Of a stretch of 9,667 nucleotides of DNA, positions 1 to 5,889 are shown in pieces. This stretch comes from Myxococcales bacterium. GTDB taxonomy: Bacteria; Myxococcota_A; Polyangia; Polyangiales; Polyangiaceae. Both the position numbers and the translations under genes were made by a program. The DNA lies in NCBI GenBank assembly GCA_025362165.1, contig JANYHY010000289.1, positions 1 to 9,667 of the forward strand, given 5' to 3'. The number at the start of each line of letters is the position of its first letter. Within the stretch, counting starts at the first letter, position 1. The notes below the pieces were generated by a model, which searched no databases, was not told the DNA's origin, and was given only the letters and a program-made list of their open reading frames with translations.

Positions 1-698
1 GACGCAGGCGCGTAGTAGGCGCTCGTGCCCATGAGGTTGACGATCTCGCCGCCGCCTTTGCGCGTGCGCTCGACGATCGCTTGGAGTTTGTCTTTGCTGA
101 TGAGCGTGCTCGCAGGGACACCGTTGATCGTCGTCATCGAGAGCACGGGGACCATGTCGTCACCATGTCCGCCGAGCACCATCGCGCGGACGTCTTTGAC
201 GCTCACGTTGGCCTCGCGCGCGAGGAACAGCTGGAAGCGCGCGCTGTCGAGGACGCCGGCCATTCCGACGACCTTGCCCTTGGGACATCCAGTGACGCGC
301 TTGTACTCGTAGACCATCGCGTCGAGCGGGTTGCTGATCACGATCGCGAACGCGTCGGGGCAATGCTTCTTCGCGTTGTTGGCGACGTCGCGGATGATCG
401 GGAGGTTCGTCGCGACGAGATCATCGCGCGACTGGCCCGGCTTGCGCGGGATCCCCGCGGTGATGATGAGCACGTCGGTGCCGGCCAAATCAGCCCAGTT
501 GCTGGTGCCGCGGATGTGTGAGTCGTAGCCAAGGACCGAGCCGTTCTGCTCGAGATCGAGGGCCTTGCCCTTCGCGAAGTTCTCCTTCGCCGGGATGTCG
601 TAGAGCCACACGTCGCCGAGCTCTGCGTTCGCACACAAGCGCGCGAGCTCGCCGCCGATGTTTCCTGCACCAATGAGAGCGATCTTTTTACGTGCCAT
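1..698 (-). CDS. mdh: Malate dehydrogenase (LDH-like type), 3' end cut off by window edge
   Basis: NAD-dependent malate dehydrogenase, which interconverts malate and oxaloacetate in the cytoplasmic TCA cycle. The ATG is at 698-696 and 232 complete codons are visible; the family usually has about 310-320 residues, so roughly the last quarter lies outside the window. Visible residues: the Rossmann glycine motif GAGNIGG (residues 10-16), Asp34 at the end of the second strand (NAD ribose binding), the substrate arginines Arg85 and Arg91 in the mobile-loop sequence IPRKPGQSR, Asn123 in SNPLD, Asp151 and Arg154 in LDSARF, and catalytic His178 in GGHGDDM. The arginine-containing loop and overall pattern fit the lactate-dehydrogenase-like malate dehydrogenases; Arg85 at the specificity position favours malate over lactate. 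The gene follows icd on the same strand after 91 bp, so co-transcription is likely. No convincing Shine-Dalgarno sequence precedes the start. No frameshift is seen. Confidence 0.96.
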   Translation of the reverse strand, partial: MARKKIALIGAGNIGGELARLCANAELGDVWLYDIPAKENFAKGKALDLEQNGSVLGYDSHIRGTSNWADLAGTDVLIITAGIPRKPGQSRDDLVATNLPIIRDVANNAKKHCPDAFAIVISNPLDAMVYEYKRVTGCPKGKVVGMAGVLDSARFQLFLAREANVSVKDVRAMVLGGHGDDMVPVLSMTTINGVPASTLISKDKLQAIVERTRKGGGEIVNLMGTSAYYAPA

Positions 699-707
699 GG
701 TGGCGGT

Positions 708-720
708 GTAGTGCCACTAC
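708..720. repeat. 13-bp perfect palindrome just upstream of mdh
   Basis: GTAGTG-C-CACTAC is a perfect inverted repeat with a one-base centre. It ends 9 bases before the mdh start codon, inside the icd-mdh gap. A second short perfect palindrome, GCGTC-A-GACGC, lies at 741-751. The position would suit a repressor operator or a small hairpin in the mdh leader. No T-run follows either one, so they do not look like intrinsic terminators. Function is inference only. Confidence 0.4.
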
Positions 721-789
721 GGCCGCGCCTCAAGACCAGAGCGTCAGACGCGCCGCCAAATCATGGCGCAAGCCTAACATCAGTCGTCG

Positions 790-2082
790 TCACATGTGCG
801 CGATGACGTTGTCGGCGAACGCGCTGCACTTGATCTCCGTGGCGCCTTCCATCTGGCGGGCGAAATCGTAGGTGACGCGCTTGCTGGCGATCGCACCGTC
901 CATTCCCTTGACGACGAGATCCGCGGCTTCGATCCAGCCGAGGTGACGGAGCATCATCTCGCCGGAGAGGACGACGGAGCCTGGGTTGACCTTGTCGAGA
1001 TCGGCGTACTTGGGGGCTGTGCCGTGCGTCGCTTCGAAGATCGCATGACCGGAGACGTAGTTGATGTTTCCGCCTGGCGCGATGCCGATGCCGCCGACCT
1101 GCGCGGCCAACGCGTCGCTGAGATAATCGCCATTCAAGTTGAGAGTCGCGATCACGTCGAACTCGCTCGGACGAGTGAGCACTTGCTGCAGAGTGATGTC
1201 GGCGATCGCGTCCTTGATGAGCAATTTACCAGCTGAAAGAGCCGCTTTTTGCTCGGCGTTGGCCGCCTCTTCGCCCTTGGCCTCTTTGGTCTTCTCCCAA
1301 GTTGCCCACGTGTAGACTTTGTCGCCGAACTCCTTTTCGGCGAGCGCATATCCCCACTTCATGAAGGCACCCTCGGTGTACTTCATGATGTTCCCCTTGT
1401 GCACGATCGTGACGCTCTTGCGCTTGAGATCGAGCGCGTATTGAACGGCGGCGCGGATCAAGCGCTCTGTGCCTTCGCGCGAGACGGGCTTGATGCCGAT
1501 GCCGCTGGTCTCGGGGAAGCGGATGTTCTTGTACGACTTGAAGTTGTCTTTCAGGAACCCGAGCAACTTCTTGGCGTCGTCGCTGCCGGCTTCGAACTCG
1601 ATGCCCGCGTAGATGTCCTCGGTGTTCTCGCGGAAGATCACCATGTCGACGGCCTCGGGGCGCTTGACCGGGCTCGGGACGCCCTTGAACCAACGCACGG
1701 GCCGCAAGCAAACGTATAGATCGAGCATCTGTCGGAGCGCGACGTTCAAGGAGCGGATGCCGCCGCCGATCGGAGTGGTGAGCGGGCCCTTGATGCCGAC
1801 GAGGTACTTGCGAAAATCCTCGACGGTCTGATCGGGCAACCAGTTGTTGAACTTGGTGAACGCCTTCTCGCCCGCGTAGACCTCGTGCCACGCGATCTTC
1901 TTCTTGCCCGCGTAGGCCTTCTCCACCGCCGCGTCGAGCACGCGCACGCTCGCGCGCCAGATGTCTCGACCGGTGCCGTCCCCCTCGATGAACGGGATGA
2001 TCGGATCGTTGGGAACGCTGAGCTTTTGCCCCGCGTCCATCGTGATCGGGGTGCCGCTCTTGGGGGATTCGAAGGTCGCCAT
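790..2082 (-). CDS. icd: Isocitrate dehydrogenase, NADP-dependent
   Basis: Oxidative decarboxylation of isocitrate to 2-oxoglutarate with reduction of NADP, in the cytoplasmic TCA cycle. The 430-residue product aligns by eye along its whole length with E. coli Icd (416 residues). Substrate residues: Ser111, Asn113, Arg117, Arg127, Arg151, Tyr158 and Lys229. Metal-binding aspartates: Asp295, Asp319 and Asp323. NADP-selecting positions: Lys358, Tyr359, Val365, Tyr405 and Arg409, equivalent to the E. coli NADP-binding set. Ser111 matches the serine that AceK phosphorylates in enteric bacteria; whether this organism has AceK cannot be seen. A Lys/Glu/Ala-rich insertion of about 13 residues lies near residues 262-286. 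I chose the ATG at 2082-2080 because the sequence becomes family-like from there; a TTG at 2124 would add 14 unconserved residues. No good Shine-Dalgarno sequence is visible at the ATG. Confidence 0.97.
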   Translation of the reverse strand: MATFESPKSGTPITMDAGQKLSVPNDPIIPFIEGDGTGRDIWRASVRVLDAAVEKAYAGKKKIAWHEVYAGEKAFTKFNNWLPDQTVEDFRKYLVGIKGPLTTPIGGGIRSLNVALRQMLDLYVCLRPVRWFKGVPSPVKRPEAVDMVIFRENTEDIYAGIEFEAGSDDAKKLLGFLKDNFKSYKNIRFPETSGIGIKPVSREGTERLIRAAVQYALDLKRKSVTIVHKGNIMKYTEGAFMKWGYALAEKEFGDKVYTWATWEKTKEAKGEEAANAEQKAALSAGKLLIKDAIADITLQQVLTRPSEFDVIATLNLNGDYLSDALAAQVGGIGIAPGGNINYVSGHAIFEATHGTAPKYADLDKVNPGSVVLSGEMMLRHLGWIEAADLVVKGMDGAIASKRVTYDFARQMEGATEIKCSAFADNVIAHM

Positions 2083-2213
2083 GGCGCCGAGATAGCACAA
2101 GCTCCATGAGCCTCTCGCCTCCAAATGATCCTCTTCGAGCTCTGCGGTTCAGGGACCAGACCCGACTGACGAATCCTCGACAGAAATGCCGAGCGCAGGC
2201 CATTCTCGGGCAC
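2083..2213. promoter_or_regulatory. Divergent intergenic region between icd and the VWA lipoprotein gene
   Basis: These 131 bp separate two genes that start in opposite directions, so promoters for both transcription units should lie here. I could not identify a convincing -35/-10 pair, a strong palindrome or a clear Shine-Dalgarno sequence for either gene. The call therefore rests on gene orientation only. Both neighbouring genes have in-frame upstream start codons inside this stretch (TTG at 2124 for icd, ATG at 2106 for the lipoprotein), which I rejected on protein grounds. Confidence 0.4.
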
Positions 2214-3974
2214 ATGCGTCGCTCGCTCTATGTCGTGGCCGTCGCCGGGATGATCCTCGCGGCGTGCGGCACGCGTACGGGGCTGTTGACGGACGGGCTG
2301 GCTGCGGATGCGCCGAAGAGCTCGGCTTTCTGCGTGAGAGCGACCTACGAGACCGGGCACTCCGACGTCGCGCTGTATGTGCTGCTCGACAAATCGCTCT
2401 CGATGGGCGACGCGGGCAAATGGGATGACGCGACAGCGGCGATCGCGGCGCTTGTGCGTGATCCGAACGCGGCGGGCATGGGGTTCGGGCTGCAGTTCTT
2501 CCCATCCGAGCAGAACGCGTGCGTGCCCTCGAGCTACGACTTGCCAGCGGTCCCTGTCGCGCTGCTGCCTTCGAACGCCGACGCTGTGATCGCCGCGCTG
2601 GCGAAGCACAAGCCCGAAGGCATCACTCCGACCTGGCTCGTGTTGCACTCCGCGATCACGACTGCGCGCGCTCTGCGCTTTGCGGACGCATCGCGCGACA
2701 CGGTCATCGCGATCGTGACAGACGGAGCGCCCGAAGGATGCAGCGAATCTCCAAACACGATGCGCGGCGTCGTGGAGCTCGCACACGAAGCCGCCACAGA
2801 CGAGCCTCGGGTGCGCACGTACGTGATCGGCTTGGCGAACGGGTACATCGACGAGGTCGACGCCATCGCCGCTGCTGGCAACACGGGGCACGCCATCATC
2901 ATCAACAGCGATCCCACGACCGCGCAGAAGCTCGTCACCACTCTGAAGAAGCTGCGCGATGATGAGCGCGCTTGTACGTACGCCGTGCCCACCTTGGAAG
3001 GTGTCCTGGTGTCTCCCTATGACCTGACAGTCTCACTCGAGACGACTGCGGGCGCGACGCAGACGACGCTGCCGCTCGTCGGATCACTGGCGCAGTGCAA
3101 CGGCGCGGGCTTCGCGGTTGATGACTTCGCGCGGCCGACGAGCCTCACGCTTTGCCCGACTTCGTGTGCGATTGCGCATGGGTCTCCGAGCTCCCTGTTG
3201 CACGTGTCTGCGGGGTGCGGCGCTGGCGCTCCAGACGGCGGAGTCATCAATCGCGACGCGGGCGCGTGCCCTCCGCTCATCGACGTCACATGCAAGACCT
3301 CTTGTGACGGCGCTGACTACAAACCTGCACTATGCACGCAAGGTCAATGGACGTGCCCGCCGGGTACGGTCTCGCTCGCTTCGTGCACGAACTGCCCGGC
3401 GACGCTTCACGGCTGCTGCAGCACGAACGGCACGATCGCAGACGTGTCATGCGTCAATGGCGCGTGGGTCTGTCCTCCTGGCACCGTGACGTTCGGGACC
3501 CTGGGTTGCTCACCGCCGAGCGTCTGCGCGCCGCTGATGCCATGCGCGATCGGCGCTGTGTGCAAGGAGCCCGACGGATTGTGCGCGACCACCAAAGCGG
3601 CGGGAAAGTGTGTGAACGTTCCATCGACCTGCGCGCCCGCGGCGCCAGCGTGTGGATGCAACGGCAAGGTGTACGCGAGCGAGTGCGACGCGAACCGCGC
3701 GGGCGTGGACATCTCGATCCAGAGCTGTTCAACGCCAGATGGCGCTCATTTTCAGTGCGGCGCGTACTTCTGTCGCAAGCAAGATCAGATCTGCAAAAAG
3801 ACGCTGGACCTCAAGAAGGCGGTCGCTGCCACTCAGTGGAGCTGTGTTGATGCGAACAACTGCGCCACAGGATGCGGGTGCGGTCTGTGTGGAGCGTGCG
3901 TGCTCCCGACCTGCGTGGAGACCTGCCAGAACGACGGCTCGGGAGGCCGCCAGGTGACTTGCACCTCGCTCTGA
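2214..3974 (+). CDS. Cysteine-rich lipoprotein with von Willebrand factor A domain and Kazal-like module
   Basis: A predicted lipid-anchored envelope protein of 586 residues with no known specific role. The ATG at 2214 was chosen because it places a lipoprotein signal at the N terminus: MRRS, a hydrophobic stretch, then the lipobox LAAC with Cys18. An upstream in-frame ATG at 2106 would bury that signal 36 residues in. A VWA domain spans about residues 50-250, with the metal-ion-dependent adhesion motif DKSLS (Asp59, Ser61, Ser63), a candidate third-position Thr in GITPT (Thr138) and TDG at 169-171. Residues 254-335 form a Cys-containing segment including LCPTSC. The tail from about 350 is densely cysteine-rich: two copies of a C-x-x-G-x-W-x-C-PPGTV unit (371-386 and 410-425), a Kazal-like module (about 466-505, with CGCNGKVY and ECDANRAGV) and a final Cys-rich end. 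VWA domains usually bind protein ligands through a metal ion; that this one does is inference. The next gene, also a lipoprotein, starts 43 bp downstream. Confidence 0.9.
   Translation: MRRSLYVVAVAGMILAACGTRTGLLTDGLAADAPKSSAFCVRATYETGHSDVALYVLLDKSLSMGDAGKWDDATAAIAALVRDPNAAGMGFGLQFFPSEQNACVPSSYDLPAVPVALLPSNADAVIAALAKHKPEGITPTWLVLHSAITTARALRFADASRDTVIAIVTDGAPEGCSESPNTMRGVVELAHEAATDEPRVRTYVIGLANGYIDEVDAIAAAGNTGHAIIINSDPTTAQKLVTTLKKLRDDERACTYAVPTLEGVLVSPYDLTVSLETTAGATQTTLPLVGSLAQCNGAGFAVDDFARPTSLTLCPTSCAIAHGSPSSLLHVSAGCGAGAPDGGVINRDAGACPPLIDVTCKTSCDGADYKPALCTQGQWTCPPGTVSLASCTNCPATLHGCCSTNGTIADVSCVNGAWVCPPGTVTFGTLGCSPPSVCAPLMPCAIGAVCKEPDGLCATTKAAGKCVNVPSTCAPAAPACGCNGKVYASECDANRAGVDISIQSCSTPDGAHFQCGAYFCRKQDQICKKTLDLKKAVAATQWSCVDANNCATGCGCGLCGACVLPTCVETCQNDGSGGRQVTCTSL
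3324..3488 (+). repeat. Two copies of a Cys/Trp protein repeat inside the VWA lipoprotein gene
   Basis: Residues 371-386 and 410-425 share the pattern C-x-x-G-x-W-x-C-P-P-G-T-V, spaced 39 residues apart. The DNA of the two copies has diverged, so this is an old internal duplication at the protein level and not a recent tandem repeat. The paired cysteines suggest small disulfide-stabilised modules outside the cytoplasm. Confidence 0.7.
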
Positions 3975-4017
3975 CATCGATGGACCACGGCTCGACCGCA
4001 TGACACTCTAACGAGTG

Positions 4018-5670
4018 ATGGGGCGCGTGACCGCAGTGGGCGTGGTTGGAGGCTTGGGAGCGCTCGCGCTCGCGGCGGCGCTCGCGTCATGTCTAAGCGC
4101 GACGGAGATACGCGTCACGCTCTCGACGAACGTCGCATGTTCGAGTCAACCTACCGAAGCCGTGTTCCTTGGCGCGGCGACGTTGCCTCTCGCGCGATCG
4201 AACGCGTGTACCGCTGGCACACAGAACAATCTGATCGGATCGATCGTCGTGCTGCCGAAAGTGTCGAGCGACGAGCGCGTGGAAATCAACGTCGTCGGGA
4301 GCATCGACAACACGATCAGCGCCGCCGAGTGCGCGAACCGGTTCGCCGCGCACGCAGATCCGAGCCTCCTAAAGCCGTGCATCCAAGCGCGAAGGTCTAT
4401 CGCGTTCATCGCCCACTCGCCGCTGGATCTGCCCATCGTGATGGATTCAGCGTGCGCGGGCGTAGTGTGCAAGGAGGGCCAGACTTGCGTCGGCGGCGGT
4501 TGCGTCGACGATCACGTCACGTGCGATACCAACGAGTGCGCTTCGCTCGATGGAGGCTCGCCAGACGCTTCGCCGGTCGACGCCGCTCCCGACGTGGACG
4601 CGGGCACTCCCGCGGTGCCGTTGCACCTATTTGCACACGCACAGACCACGTGCGTCGTCACGACGAGCAACCACGTCCAGTGCTTCGGCAGCAACGTCTA
4701 CGGGCAAATGGGCATAGCCCCCGCGCCCACTTTCTGGGACCCAACGGACGTGGCCATGACCTCGACGAGCGTGGGGACCCTCGGTGAAACTCACGGATGC
4801 GCAATCGACACGAACAAGAAGATCAATTGCTGGGGCAACGATTCTTTCGGCCAAGTCGACATGATGCCGCAGTCCGCGCCCGTCAATCCTACCCTCGTAG
4901 GAGTCGGCAGTCTTGTGACGGTAGGCTTGGATCACTCCTGCATGGTGGACGGGAGCGGCACGGTCACGTGTTGGGGAAGCGGGCAGTTCGGTCAACTGGG
5001 CCCAAACAACAAAGGACCCGGCACCGAACTGGCGCCTGTAAACGGGACCCTCGCGGCGCTCTCGGCGGGACGTCTTCACACGTGTGCGTTGCGAGCAAGC
5101 AACGGTGGCGTCTTCTGTTGGGGTGATGATGCAGCAGGGCAGTCCGGCGGATACGGCGCGAAGGGCGGTCCGATCGTCGGGCCCCAAGCGCCCCTCGCTG
5201 GACTGGGAGCGCTCAGCTGCAGTGACGATCACTGCGCAGCGGCAGGCCCCAATGGCATCTTCTGGTGGGGCGACAACACCAAGGGGAGCATGAGCGGCGA
5301 TGGCCTGGGCAAGAGCTCAAACTCGATCGCGACCCAGTTCACGAACCTCAAAAGCGCGAACGCGATCTCTGTCGCTCTCGCGCACGTCTGCGCGATCGAT
5401 TCCAGCGGAACGCTTTTTTGCTGGGGCATCGATGACGGGCAGCTCGGCGGCGTCCCGTCGAACACCGGTCTCGTGAAGGTGATGCCAAACGTGTTCGAGG
5501 TCGCCACGGGAGATCGCCACACGTGCGCGATCGCACCGCCGCCCAAGGATCCGACTCTCTCGCGCCGCGCGCTCTACTGCTGGGGTGCCAACACCTCCGG
5601 CCAGTTGGGTCTCGGCCAGGGCGTCGTGAGCGAGAAGCTGCCGACGCTGGTGACGCTCGCGAACGAGTGA
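4018..5670 (+). CDS. Lipoprotein with seven RCC1-like repeats (beta-propeller)
   Basis: A predicted lipid-anchored surface protein of 550 residues. The signal peptide is MGRV followed by an Ala/Leu/Gly-rich helix ending in the lipobox LASC (Cys25). A GTG at 4015 directly before the ATG would add only one residue. Residues 26-145 form a domain I do not recognise by name, with several cysteines. Residues 146-175 hold a Cys-rich motif of the form CxGVVCxxGQTCxxGxC. An Asp/Pro/Ala-rich linker follows at 178-200. Residues 204-534 contain seven repeats of the form HxCA(I/L) ... CWG-x(4)-GQ(L/M)G, the signature of RCC1-type propellers (blade cores near 222, 271, 318, 367, 416, 468 and 521). In bacteria such propellers usually serve as binding scaffolds; the eukaryotic RCC1 exchange-factor role should not be assumed. 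The gene lies 43 bp after the VWA lipoprotein gene on the same strand, so co-transcription is likely. A palindromic repeat element begins 6 bp after the stop codon. Confidence 0.92.
   Translation: MGRVTAVGVVGGLGALALAAALASCLSATEIRVTLSTNVACSSQPTEAVFLGAATLPLARSNACTAGTQNNLIGSIVVLPKVSSDERVEINVVGSIDNTISAAECANRFAAHADPSLLKPCIQARRSIAFIAHSPLDLPIVMDSACAGVVCKEGQTCVGGGCVDDHVTCDTNECASLDGGSPDASPVDAAPDVDAGTPAVPLHLFAHAQTTCVVTTSNHVQCFGSNVYGQMGIAPAPTFWDPTDVAMTSTSVGTLGETHGCAIDTNKKINCWGNDSFGQVDMMPQSAPVNPTLVGVGSLVTVGLDHSCMVDGSGTVTCWGSGQFGQLGPNNKGPGTELAPVNGTLAALSAGRLHTCALRASNGGVFCWGDDAAGQSGGYGAKGGPIVGPQAPLAGLGALSCSDDHCAAAGPNGIFWWGDNTKGSMSGDGLGKSSNSIATQFTNLKSANAISVALAHVCAIDSSGTLFCWGIDDGQLGGVPSNTGLVKVMPNVFEVATGDRHTCAIAPPPKDPTLSRRALYCWGANTSGQLGLGQGVVSEKLPTLVTLANE
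4627..5619 (+). repeat. Seven RCC1-type blade repeats
   Basis: Each repeat has an H-x-C or T-C start and a C-(W/F)-G core. Six of the seven carry a cysteine pair: 212/222, 261/271, 308/318, 356/367, 458/468 and 503/521. In the fifth repeat the second cysteine is replaced by Trp416, giving WWG, while an extra Cys401 appears five residues before Cys406. Spacing between blade cores is about 46-53 residues, the usual size for RCC1 blades. Confidence 0.88.
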
Positions 5671-5676
5671 GTCAGC

Positions 5677-5729
5677 CTAGTGCACCGCCGTCGAACTGAC
5701 ATCGTGCGCCCACGCTTTCGGTGCACTAG
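5677..5729 (+). repeat. Palindromic module 1 of the repeat element
   Basis: A 53-bp module bounded by CTAG, with 11-bp perfect inverted arms at 5677-5687 and 5719-5729. Its left 23 bases match module 3 read in reverse complement with one difference, and ACATCG follows in both, so modules 1 and 3 appear to be related copies in opposite orientation. Confidence 0.7.
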
Positions 5730-5783
5730 CGAATTCGCGGGAGCGAATTCGGGGTTTGGGCGGAGCCCAAGCGATTCGTCTAG
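5726..5783. repeat. Palindromic module 2 (middle) of the repeat element
   Basis: This module shares its CTAG ends with modules 1 and 3. Imperfect inverted ends (CTAGCGAATTCGC against the reverse complement CTAGACGAATCGC) flank a short direct repeat of GCGAATTCG (5729-5737 and 5743-5751) and a tight hairpin at 5756-5770. Its arms differ from those of modules 1 and 3, so it may be a separate unit inserted between them. Confidence 0.55.
5756..5770. other. Six-bp GC-rich hairpin with a three-base loop
   Basis: TTGGGC-GGA-GCCCAA forms a compact stem-loop inside the middle module. It is not followed by a T-run on either strand, so a classical Rho-independent terminator is not supported. It could still stabilise the 3' end of the upstream lipoprotein transcript. 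Confidence 0.45.
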
Positions 5784-5853
5784 TGCACCGCCCGGCTTGC
5801 GGAGCGAGTCGATCGCTCGCGATGTTGAGCTCAGCTCGACGGCGGTGCACTAG
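5780..5853 (-). repeat. Palindromic module 3 of the repeat element
   Basis: A 74-bp module bounded by CTAG, with 13-bp perfect arms at 5780-5792 and 5841-5853. Its interior has a further 6-bp stem GAGCGA/TCGCTC (5802-5807 with 5813-5818) and an 11-bp palindrome around 5827-5837. The right end lies in a 10-bp perfect palindrome GCACTAGTGC (5847-5856) that extends three bases past the module. Confidence 0.65.
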
Positions 5854-5889
5854 TGCCCCGCGCGTTGCGCTGCTAACACCTCGGCACTC

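Larger units (their letters stand above)
5677..5853. repeat. Intergenic palindromic repeat element with 18-bp perfect terminal inverted repeats (MITE- or BIME-like)
   Basis: The element opens with CTAGTGCACCGCCGTCGA (5677-5694) and closes with its exact reverse complement (5836-5853). With one mismatch the match continues to 23 bp. Two internal copies of the CTAGTGCACC core, at 5720-5729 (inverted) and 5780-5789 (direct), give four copies in alternating orientation. It fills most of the 219-bp gap between two plus-strand genes, starting 6 bp after one stop and ending 36 bp before the next ATG. It has no open reading frame of its own that I would support. It resembles a miniature inverted-repeat element or a mosaic of REP-like palindromes; which of these it is cannot be decided without other genomic copies. 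Any promoter for the downstream gene must lie in or very near it. Confidence 0.8.

Noticed and set aside
754..768. Weak CGCCA/TGGCG hairpin downstream of icd as a terminator
   Set aside because: The stem has only five base pairs and no T-run, and mdh follows closely in the same direction.
2083..2124. Upstream TTG start for icd adding 14 residues
   Set aside because: The added residues have no match in the family, and the ATG at 2082 fits the normal N terminus.
2106..2213. Upstream ATG start for the VWA lipoprotein
   Set aside because: It would place 36 polar residues before an otherwise textbook lipoprotein signal peptide.
1226..2215. 329-residue minus-strand frame overlapping icd
   Set aside because: It is a shifted frame of icd, very rich in Arg, and icd itself is unmistakable.
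1746..2891. 381-residue minus-strand frame spanning the icd start and the VWA gene
   Set aside because: It crosses two well-supported genes in the wrong frame and shows no domain.
5756..5770. Rho-independent terminator for the lipoprotein operon
   Set aside because: The hairpin is good, but no T-run follows on either strand.
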